A stretch of DNA of 64,000 nt from an uncultured Marinoscillum sp. (GTDB lineage: Bacteria > Bacteroidota > Bacteroidia > Cytophagales > MED-G16): positions 327,540-391,539 of the forward strand of contig CABYXZ010000001.1 in NCBI GenBank assembly GCA_902523065.1. The letters are read 5' to 3'. A model generated the notes under the pieces. The model did not search any database. It saw only the letters and a program-made list of their open reading frames with translations, and was not told where the DNA came from. The translations under genes and the position numbers were made by a program. Each line of letters begins with the position of its first letter. Positions within the stretch are counted from its first letter, which is position 1. Positions 57,660 to 64,000 of this stretch are shown one piece after another.

Positions 57660-58244
57660 TTATGACCTCTTGAGTATTTCCTTGATAAGATCTTCCAGAT
57701 TGATATCTTTATTCGCTTCAAGAATAGAATCAATATGGTGTTCAACAACATTCTTTGAAATACCCAAAGATGATAATGCTGATAACGCTTCATCTCTTAT
57801 TGTATTGCCTATATTATTAGAAAGTTTTATGTCTTCAATTTCATCAATATTTATCTTATCCTTTAGTTCAAGAATTATCCTCTCAGCTGTTTTTAATCCT
57901 ATTCCTTTTACAGATTTAATTTTATTCACATCTGAGTCAAGAATAGCTAATTTTAATTCATCAGCGGAAAGCGAGGATAAAATAACAATTGCTGTACTCG
58001 GGCCTACACCAGAAATTGATATTAAACTTAAGAAGGTATTTCTCTCTCTTTTATTGTAAAACCCATAAAGAGTATGAGCATCTTCTTTGACATGTAGGTG
58101 AGTGAAAATATGTAAATTATTTAAATCCTTTATTTTTGAAAAAGTTCTTAACGAAATGTTTACTTTGTAACCCACTCCATTAACATCGATTACTACCTTT
58201 GAAACATCAATTTCTACCTTATTTCCTTTCAAAAAAGATATCAT
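57660..58244 (-). CDS. ruvA: Holliday junction DNA helicase subunit RuvA
   Basis: A 194-residue protein that binds Holliday junctions and loads RuvB. The OB domain begins MISFLKGNKVE, includes VIDVNGVGYKVNISL (18-32), and two helix-hairpin-helix motifs follow (SISGVGPSTAIVILS and SVKGIGLKTAERIILELK). The small C-terminal domain (about 145-194) that contacts RuvB is present. It overlaps the DUF4837 gene by four bases. Confidence 0.96.
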   Translation of the reverse strand: MISFLKGNKVEIDVSKVVIDVNGVGYKVNISLRTFSKIKDLNNLHIFTHLHVKEDAHTLYGFYNKRERNTFLSLISISGVGPSTAIVILSSLSADELKLAILDSDVNKIKSVKGIGLKTAERIILELKDKINIDEIEDIKLSNNIGNTIRDEALSALSSLGISKNVVEHHIDSILEANKDINLEDLIKEILKRS

Positions 58245-59350
58245 ATCTCAAATGTGTTTAAAATAGAAGTTATTTCTTGCATTAGATCCCTTTTTTTTTG
58301 TCCAGGTGCAAAGACATATCCTTCGATATAGTATGCTCTTTTATTTCTCTGGTCATAAATCACGTAACTTTTAAATGGCCCACCTGCTGAGAGATCACTT
58401 AATTTCCATAGACCTGTTGCTTCAACACCAGAAAAATTTTTAAAAACTATTTCTTGGTATTCGATAGGAAAAATATCTTGAAGAGTCATAAATACTCTTT
58501 TATTTTCAGAATCAGTTAAAAATTTGTTTGCAATCTTCTTTCTTAAATTTTCGATACTTCTATCATCATCATTAAAAACGTATGAAAAGTCAGCTAATTC
58601 ATCATCATTATAGTCTTCATAATATACAAAAATATTTTTTTCAAAATCAGGCTCAAGTTGTCGCAACCAAAAAAAATTACCCTCTGATCCTTTTAAATTT
58701 TTTGCCAGATCGTATCCGAAAGGAATTTTAAGTTTAACTGAGTGATCTTCATAAATTTTAGATTCTATATTTTCTTCTTTTTTTCTAAAAATTTCTCTAT
58801 CAACTCTCTTTCTTACTTCATCTTCAAAATACCTTAAAATTAAACTTTTATTCTTTTGTAATTTTCCCAACAAAAGTTTTTCAGACTTGCCAAAAAGATA
58901 AAGAATTATCTGACCTTTTGCATACTGATCTCTTCTAGTAAAGTAATAAAGACTTGTATCATTTTCTATTCTTTGTAATGAACTCTCATTAAAATTTTTT
59001 CTTAATATATCTGAGTCAATACCTTTTCCATCAAGTGTAAAAGCAACAATAATATTTTTAGCATGTTTTAGAATATTATTAAAACTTCTTGGTCTTATAT
59101 ATCTAAGATCGAATTTCTTTTCTGGTTGGGGTAAGCCTTTAACAAATGATCCGTAAGTATTAACTAATTCTCTACCAACTATACTCCGAAAGGCTGAGGA
59201 GTCCATAACAATAAGCATTTCATTATTTTCTCCTGAGGCATTTGGAAGAAAGGATCTATTTGTATTTTGTGATTTATTATTATTCTCACTACAAGAAAGA
59301 ATAGATAAAAAAAAGAAAAACTTTATTAGAGGTTTTATTATGTTTAACAT
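58241..59350 (-). CDS. DUF4837 family lipoprotein
   Basis: A 369-residue lipoprotein (lipobox LSILSC, C20). After a Ser/Asn-rich linker the mature part starts with ENNEMLIVMDSSAF and matches DUF4837 over its length (FDLRYIRPRSFNNILKHAKNIIVA; AGGPFKSYVIYDQRNKRAYYIEGYVFAPG). The family is confined to Bacteroidota and uncharacterised. Its stop overlaps the ruvA start as ATGA. Confidence 0.85.
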   Translation of the reverse strand: MLNIIKPLIKFFFFLSILSCSENNNKSQNTNRSFLPNASGENNEMLIVMDSSAFRSIVGRELVNTYGSFVKGLPQPEKKFDLRYIRPRSFNNILKHAKNIIVAFTLDGKGIDSDILRKNFNESSLQRIENDTSLYYFTRRDQYAKGQIILYLFGKSEKLLLGKLQKNKSLILRYFEDEVRKRVDREIFRKKEENIESKIYEDHSVKLKIPFGYDLAKNLKGSEGNFFWLRQLEPDFEKNIFVYYEDYNDDELADFSYVFNDDDRSIENLRKKIANKFLTDSENKRVFMTLQDIFPIEYQEIVFKNFSGVEATGLWKLSDLSAGGPFKSYVIYDQRNKRAYYIEGYVFAPGQKKRDLMQEITSILNTFEI

Positions 59351-59389
59351 AATTTAATTTATTAAATAATAATATTAATTTTAGGTAAA

Positions 59390-59397
59390 CAAATCTA
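59390..59397 (-). promoter_or_regulatory. Possible -7 box (TAnnTTTG) before DUF4837
   Basis: On the minus strand these bases read TAGATTTG, a full match to the Bacteroidota -7 consensus, 40 bases before the DUF4837 start. No TTTG -33 element is found at usual spacing, and it touches the start of the divergent gene at 59400, so the call is weak. If real it would drive the DUF4837-ruvA-sprA string. Confidence 0.3.
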
Positions 59398-59399
59398 TC

Positions 59400-59810
59400 A
59401 TGAGTAAAGAACTATTAAATAAATCAATTACATCATGTTTTGCAAAAATAGCAAGAGTTGATGGAAGTATAGGCCAAGAAGAAAAAGATATTATGAATTC
59501 TAGTAAAATTCTATCCAAATATAAGTCAGAGGATATTGAAGAAATAGATACAAATAATTTCTTTAACAATATGCAGGGCGATTATGGCAAAGCAATAAAA
59601 GATCATTTATCCGACGAAGAGAAAGAGGAGTTTGTAACCGATCTTGTTAGATTAGTTAAGTCTGATGATAAGGTACATGATCACGAGTTCTTTTTGCTTG
59701 GACATGTAGCAAATTCGATAGGTTACAGTCCTGAAAATGTCGCTGAAATTATTAAGAAAAGAGGGATAAAAACCAATTCATCAAGTTGGTTCTCTTGGTT
59801 ATTTGGATAA
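59400..59810 (+). CDS. TerB-like helical protein
   Basis: A 136-residue, mostly helical acidic protein. The two repeats of the form 'ARVDGSIGQEEKDIM' (18-32) and 'VKSDDKVHDHEFFLL' (about 87-101), each with a D-x-x-x/H-x-x-E core, are typical of TerB/DjlA-like domains. The C-terminus SWFSWLFG is aromatic and may touch membrane. Function unknown; TerB domains are linked to metal and stress responses. Stop-to-stop distance to tatA is one base. Confidence 0.75.
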   Translation: MSKELLNKSITSCFAKIARVDGSIGQEEKDIMNSSKILSKYKSEDIEEIDTNNFFNNMQGDYGKAIKDHLSDEEKEEFVTDLVRLVKSDDKVHDHEFFLLGHVANSIGYSPENVAEIIKKRGIKTNSSSWFSWLFG

Positions 59811-59811
59811 G

Positions 59812-60015
59812 TTATTTTTTTTCAGAGTCAGAGTCTGATTCCTTCTCAATCTCTTTCTTTATTTCTCTTGATGCATCCTTAAATTCTCTTATACCTTTTC
59901 CAAATCCTTTAAAGATTTCAGGAATTTTATTTGCACCAAAAAAAATAACAACAATTAGACCAATAATTATCCATTCCCATCCGCCAGGCATTCCTAAGCC
60001 AAATACTATGTTCAT
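59812..60015 (-). CDS. tatA: Sec-independent protein translocase TatA/E
   Basis: A 67-residue protein with one N-terminal helix (about 13-27, WEWIIIGLIVVIFFG) followed by an amphipathic helix beginning NKIPEIFKGFGKGIREFK and a charged tail. This is the standard TatA plan: the protein forms the pore for folded proteins. No tatC is in the window. The short upstream gap to the EnvC-like gene (32 bases) suggests cotranscription. Confidence 0.95.
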   Translation of the reverse strand: MNIVFGLGMPGGWEWIIIGLIVVIFFGANKIPEIFKGFGKGIREFKDASREIKKEIEKESDSDSEKK

Positions 60016-60047
60016 AATCTATGATTTAAAATGTAAATATAGCAAAA

Positions 60048-61229
60048 TCATTTCTTGATAATCCAATTTTCTGGATTCAACTTAACATTATTTTTCCAAA
60101 CTTGAAATTGTAATTCAGTAGTTCCTTCACTGTTTGTAATTAAATCTCCAATTTCATCACCAGTATAAATTATCTGATTTTTTTCAATCTTCAGATTTTT
60201 TAGTTTGGCATAGAGTGTAAAATAGTTTCCATGATTAATTATTACTACATTATTCATTCCTGGAATAAATGCTATTGTAGAAACTTTTCCATCATAGATT
60301 GAGTAAACTTTTGAGGATTTGTTAGTTTGAATATCAATACCGTCATTCTTTACCTTTATACTTTTTATCACAGGATGGGCATGTTCTCCAAATTTATTTG
60401 AAATAAAACCTGAAGATACAGGCCATTTATGTTTTCCGATTAAAGATTCAAATTCAGAAGAAATCCTTTCAAAATCAATTAACTCATCATCTGATCTTAA
60501 AATTTCAGATTCTTTTCTTATAATTTCTCTGATTAATTCGTCAAGCTTTCTTAATGCCTCTTTCCTATTCTGGATCTCTCTCCTAATTTTATTTTGTCTA
60601 TTATTTAAATCAGATATAATTTTTTTCTGACTGCCTTTTAAGTTTTGTAATTTTCTGCTTTCAGATAATTCACTTTTTAATAAAATACTTTTATTTTCTT
60701 TTACCCTAATTAAATTTTCCTCTTCAATTACTAAATTGTTTCTTACCTCTTTAATTTCATCAATTTGATTTTTTCTGTAAGACGAATACTGAAATAAATA
60801 ATTCATCCTTCTAAACATTTGATTGTAATTTTCGGAAGAAAAAATATAGCTAAGTTTAGTTAGAGATGACCTAGACTTGTAAGAATTAAATATCATATCA
60901 GCATATTCGTTGGTGAGAAGTAAAGCATCGTTATTTAAAGATGAAATTATACTTGTAAGTGATCTTATCTCTTTATCTTGAATATTAATATCTGACCTTA
61001 AGGATTTAATCAGACTTTGTCGATTATTGATTTGTCTATTTATCACATTAAGTCTACCGATTGAAGCTATTTTCGTATTTTCTGTTTCTTTTAAAATTTT
61101 TTCTGCCTCATTAATTTTTTGGATGTTAAGATCTCGTTCCCTTTCCAAATCAGCCCTAGATTCTTGGCATTTTGTATTATGAAAAACAAATAAAAATATT
61201 GATAAAAAACTAAATATTCTTAACAACAT
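60048..61229 (-). CDS. EnvC-like murein hydrolase activator (degenerate M23)
   Basis: A 393-residue exported protein with a signal peptide (ending near NTKC), a long coiled coil (about 22-250) and a C-terminal LytM/M23 domain. The zinc site is incomplete: the segment that should read HxGxD is VKNDGIDI and the late HxH is YAKL, while GEHAHPV keeps one histidine. This matches EnvC, which activates amidases at the septum without cutting itself. It overlaps the DUF4292 gene by 20 bases. Confidence 0.88.
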   Translation of the reverse strand: MLLRIFSFLSIFLFVFHNTKCQESRADLERERDLNIQKINEAEKILKETENTKIASIGRLNVINRQINNRQSLIKSLRSDINIQDKEIRSLTSIISSLNNDALLLTNEYADMIFNSYKSRSSLTKLSYIFSSENYNQMFRRMNYLFQYSSYRKNQIDEIKEVRNNLVIEEENLIRVKENKSILLKSELSESRKLQNLKGSQKKIISDLNNRQNKIRREIQNRKEALRKLDELIREIIRKESEILRSDDELIDFERISSEFESLIGKHKWPVSSGFISNKFGEHAHPVIKSIKVKNDGIDIQTNKSSKVYSIYDGKVSTIAFIPGMNNVVIINHGNYFTLYAKLKNLKIEKNQIIYTGDEIGDLITNSEGTTELQFQVWKNNVKLNPENWIIKK

Positions 61230-61977
61230 ACTTGGAAGGAATACTAAAAGGAAACTTTAGTGGCTTATTTGTTCTTTCTACTTCCCTGTAGTTAAAATTT
61301 ATATTATTAATAACAGGAACAGGAGAATCATCAAGATAGCTGACAGACGTAAACAAATGCCTTCCTGGAAATAGTATTTTACCAAGAGGCTTAAAGTTTT
61401 CGTAATCAACAGTTAGTAAATAATTAGTAACTTCATCAAAGAGGATAAGTTTTTCAACTTTAGATGTTTTGTTATTTACAAGGTTTTGTGATTGAATGGA
61501 GCCCATTTGTTGTACTATTTTGAAGTAATTCCCCTCACGTACTAAGTTATCATCATCGGAAATGTCATATAACAAATTACCAGTCAATATGGCCTCAAGT
61601 TGTTCGAAGTTAAGTTTTATCTTAAAAGTGTTTTCAATTATATCAGGGGTAGATTTTATGACTTGTTTATTGACCCTATCTATTATAATTATTTCCTCCT
61701 TAGTGACTAAACCCCTAGCTGCCTCAATACCAAGTGCTACCCGAACCGAAAACCAAATCCTCTTATCTTTTTCTATTCGTGTATTGAGAGTTGCATTAAT
61801 TAACTGATTTTCATTCTTATACTGAAACTTCGACTTTGTAGATAGAAATTTATAATCAATTTCATCAACAATAAAATCATCAATTTCGATTCTGGAAGAT
61901 TCGGTTGGTATAAAATCTTTTTTACAAGATAACAGAGTTAGTGAAAGGAATAGAATAGAAAAATTCTTCAAATTCAT
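61210..61977 (-). CDS. DUF4292 family lipoprotein
   Basis: A 255-residue lipoprotein (lipobox TLLSC, C18) of DUF4292, a LolA/LolB-like fold restricted to Bacteroidota. VRVALGIEAARGLVTKEEIIIIDR (79-102 area) and the late GKILFPGRHLF match. The gene next to it encodes the EnvC-like protein, a common pairing. Perhaps in lipoprotein or outer-membrane transport, by fold only. Confidence 0.85.
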   Translation of the reverse strand: MNLKNFSILFLSLTLLSCKKDFIPTESSRIEIDDFIVDEIDYKFLSTKSKFQYKNENQLINATLNTRIEKDKRIWFSVRVALGIEAARGLVTKEEIIIIDRVNKQVIKSTPDIIENTFKIKLNFEQLEAILTGNLLYDISDDDNLVREGNYFKIVQQMGSIQSQNLVNNKTSKVEKLILFDEVTNYLLTVDYENFKPLGKILFPGRHLFTSVSYLDDSPVPVINNINFNYREVERTNKPLKFPFSIPSKYVVKNI

Positions 61978-62013
61978 TTTGGTAAAAGTAATAATTAAAA
62001 TTTATACCAAAAA

Positions 62014-62802
62014 TTATTTTCCTTTGAAAGAGGGACACCTTTTTTCTTGAAATGCCCTAACCCCCTCCTTAAAATCATCTGCTCCACATAACTTTGAAAA
62101 GATCTGTATTTCTTTTCCAAAACCATCATCATCTCCCCTATAAAAATTATTTATTGATTCTATTACACCAGCAACTGCCCCTGGAGCTTTTCTCTGAATA
62201 ATATCTATCAATTCAGTAGATTTTTTCATAGCATCATCTTTGTTATCAAGAACATAATTTACCAAACCATATTGAAGAGCAGTTTCAGCATTAGTCATCT
62301 CAGCGGTAACCATCATCTCTAAAGCTCTTCCTTTTCCTATTATCTGAGGAAGCCTCTGAGTACCGCCATATCCAGGAATTGTTCCAAGATTTATTTCTGG
62401 CTGAGAAAATTTGGCATTTTTTGTGGCAATTCTAATGTGACAACAAAGTGCTAATTCACATCCTCCCCCAAGTGCATAACCATTTACTAGAGCAATAACA
62501 GGTATGGAAAAATTTTCAATTATATGAAAGAGTTCATGTCCATTTAAAGAAAGTTCTTTTGCGGTTTTCTCGTTAAGCCCTTTAAATTCTGATATATCAG
62601 CACCAGCTACAAATGATTTATCACCTGAACCAGTGATTATAACACCATAAAAACCTTTTGTTGAATTTTTGATACTTAAGAAACAATCTTTTAACTCTTT
62701 AATAGTTTCTTTATTTATTGCATTTAATTGGTCTGGTCTATTTATTTCAATTAAATAATAATTTTTACCTTTATTAAAATTGATAAATTTAAATTCTCTC
62801 AT
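62014..62802 (-). CDS. Enoyl-CoA hydratase
   Basis: A 262-residue crotonase-fold enzyme. The oxyanion-hole segments are AGADISEF (66-73) and ALGGGCELA (110-118); the catalytic glutamates are E116 and E136 (QPEINLGTIPGYGGTQRL). This supports a true hydratase that adds water to trans-2-enoyl-CoA. It shares four bases with the threonine dehydrogenase upstream, so both are read from one transcript. Confidence 0.93.
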   Translation of the reverse strand: MREFKFINFNKGKNYYLIEINRPDQLNAINKETIKELKDCFLSIKNSTKGFYGVIITGSGDKSFVAGADISEFKGLNEKTAKELSLNGHELFHIIENFSIPVIALVNGYALGGGCELALCCHIRIATKNAKFSQPEINLGTIPGYGGTQRLPQIIGKGRALEMMVTAEMTNAETALQYGLVNYVLDNKDDAMKKSTELIDIIQRKAPGAVAGVIESINNFYRGDDDGFGKEIQIFSKLCGADDFKEGVRAFQEKRCPSFKGK

Positions 62803-63731
62803 AATATTGCAAGTTTTGATAGCATATGATTAGTTGTTTCTTTAAAGTTATATTTTGAATTCCAATCCCAATCCTCACAAGCATAAATATCATCGATTGT
62901 ATTTGGCCAAGAGTCAGCAATTGCTTGTCTGTAGTCAGGTACATAATCTACCTGAAATCCGTTGTCTATTTTCTTTAACTCTTCCTCAATCATTTTTGGT
63001 GACATACTAAATGCATAAAGATTATAACTTGATTGAATTCTTAATTTCTTTTTTGGAGCCCTCATTAGTTTTATTATACCATCAATAGCATCATCTATAT
63101 AGATCATCGGTAGGATTGTATCCTTATCTAAAAAGCAAGTATATCTTATTTTAGATTTAAAAGAATGAAAAATATCAACAGCATAGTCAGTTGTTCCTCC
63201 ACCTGGTAATGCGTCATAACTAATAACACCTGGAAACCTTATACTCCTTATATCAGTTCCATAATTAGTATTAAAATATTTACACCAATTCTCACCGGCA
63301 AGCTTACTTATACCATAAGAAGTGATTGGCTCCTTATCCGAAAACTGAGGAGTATCATTTTTAGGATTATTATTACCAAACACAGCAATAGAACTAGGCC
63401 AAAAAGCTTTCTCAATAATACCCTCCTTAGCAAGTTTCAGTATATTGAATAAGGAATTCATATTCAGGTTCCATGTTCGCATTGGGTCTTTCTCTCCCTT
63501 AGCAGACAATATTGCTGCCAAATGATAAACCTCATTTATTTTTTTGTCAATTATAAAACTTTTTAAATCATCATAAGAAAGAGCGTCTACCTTAAAATAA
63601 TTTAAATCTGTCCTTGATTTATCTTTTATATCACATAAAAAAAGATAGTCGAAATCATCTCGATTAGATAATGCTTTTGATAGCTGAGTGCCAATTTGAC
63701 CCTCTGATCCTACGATAAGAACTCTACTCAT
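62799..63731 (-). CDS. tdh: L-threonine 3-dehydrogenase, epimerase-type
   Basis: A 310-residue extended SDR. NAD binding is GSEGQIG (8-14); the catalytic pair is Y139 and K143 (YGISK). NMNSLFNILKLAKEG, WPSSIAVFG, PGGGTTDYAVDIF and a late IADSWPNTIDD match the short-chain threonine dehydrogenase of Flavobacterium frigidimaris closely. It turns threonine into 2-amino-3-ketobutyrate, and kbl, whose product splits this intermediate, starts 66 bases away on the other strand. Confidence 0.93.
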   Translation of the reverse strand: MSRVLIVGSEGQIGTQLSKALSNRDDFDYLFLCDIKDKSRTDLNYFKVDALSYDDLKSFIIDKKINEVYHLAAILSAKGEKDPMRTWNLNMNSLFNILKLAKEGIIEKAFWPSSIAVFGNNNPKNDTPQFSDKEPITSYGISKLAGENWCKYFNTNYGTDIRSIRFPGVISYDALPGGGTTDYAVDIFHSFKSKIRYTCFLDKDTILPMIYIDDAIDGIIKLMRAPKKKLRIQSSYNLYAFSMSPKMIEEELKKIDNGFQVDYVPDYRQAIADSWPNTIDDIYACEDWDWNSKYNFKETTNHMLSKLAIL

Positions 63732-63797
63732 TTTGGGTTATAATTCAATAAATATTTAACTTATCTTTATAGTGTAATCTAATAATTTTTTAAGTAT

Positions 63798-64000
63798 ATG
63801 TATAATAAGTTTAAAGATCATCTTTTAGATGAGATTGAAAATACAAAGAAATCTGGCCTTTATAAAAGTGAAAGAATTATCAAATCTCCTCAGAGTTCCC
63901 TGATAGAAACATCAGAAAAAAAAGAAATAATTAATTTATGCTCCAACAATTATCTTGGATTGTCATCCCACCCTGAGGTAACGCAAGCAGCTAAAGACGC
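63798..64000 (+). CDS. kbl: 2-amino-3-ketobutyrate CoA ligase, N-terminal part
   Basis: ATG at 63798 opens a frame that runs to the window edge, giving 67 residues. The LYKSERIIKSPQSS segment and INLCSNNYLGLSSHPEV are the start of the alpha-oxoamine synthase family, and the identity as Kbl (glycine C-acetyltransferase) is supported by divergent tdh. It would yield glycine and acetyl-CoA. Most of the gene, including the PLP lysine, lies outside the window. Confidence 0.88.
   Translation, partial: MYNKFKDHLLDEIENTKKSGLYKSERIIKSPQSSLIETSEKKEIINLCSNNYLGLSSHPEVTQAAKD

Overview
The window is AT-rich DNA from a marine-type Bacteroidota. The evidence is lineage-specific: core type IX secretion (T9SS) and gliding genes (sprA, porU, porV, gldH), T9SS C-terminal sorting domains, a SusC/SusD pair, DUF4837 and DUF4292 lipoproteins, the short-chain (epimerase-type) threonine dehydrogenase, many short-lipobox lipoproteins, and one good TAnnTTTG -7 promoter box. 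I cannot place it below phylum with confidence. Coding density is very high. No gap between genes exceeds 300 bases, and many genes overlap by 1, 4 or more bases.

Layout. 1-6854 (+): a tightly coupled light/flavin operon. It holds the tail of an unknown gene, an SRPBCC protein, an SDR, a flavin reductase, a small DUF2256 protein, three different photolyase/cryptochrome-family proteins in a row, and three small membrane proteins. 6878-11622 (+): a T9SS-exported beta-helix protein, then a nucleoside hydrolase and a ribokinase that together salvage ribose from nucleosides. 11619-17618: a purple-acid-phosphatase-like enzyme, a 7-TM protein divergent from a P19/Tp34-like metal-binding protein, a two-domain lipoprotein, and thrC/thrB. 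17678-23747: Bax-inhibitor-1-like protein, a sulfatase lipoprotein, a YqaA-like protein, catalase-peroxidase KatG, a surface lipoprotein, tRNA-Ala(GGC) and an NTF2-like lipoprotein. 23832-28062: NlpC/P60 hydrolase, methyltransferase, rlmB, a nucleotidyltransferase, purD and gldH.

28052-33949 (-): an MBL hydrolase, pssA, porU and porV, which form the T9SS maturation complex at the outer membrane. 33997-38969 (+): FAD oxidoreductase, a TolB-like/beta-barrel fusion, YicC. 39049-45275 (+): a minimal polysaccharide-use locus with SusC, SusD and a GH128-type lipoprotein, plausibly for beta-1,3-glucan. 45290-59350 (-): DUF4837, ruvA, sprA, gcvH, vanZ, tonB and a large T9SS cargo protein with a cupredoxin domain. 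59400-64000: a TerB-like protein, tatA, an EnvC-like protein, DUF4292, an enoyl-CoA hydratase and tdh, with the start of kbl on the other strand.

Themes: (1) light and oxidant defence (three photolyase-fold proteins, flavin supply, KatG); (2) surface display and glycan capture (SprA exports, PorV/PorU process and attach, two cargo proteins lie in the window, TonB energises SusC); (3) housekeeping. The least familiar elements are the photolyase-family protein that lacks the expected iron-sulfur cysteines, the small membrane proteins behind the photolyases, the P19-like protein with an all-histidine ligand set beside an unknown 7-TM protein, and the cupredoxin-bearing cargo encoded 7 bases after tonB in the sprA gene string.
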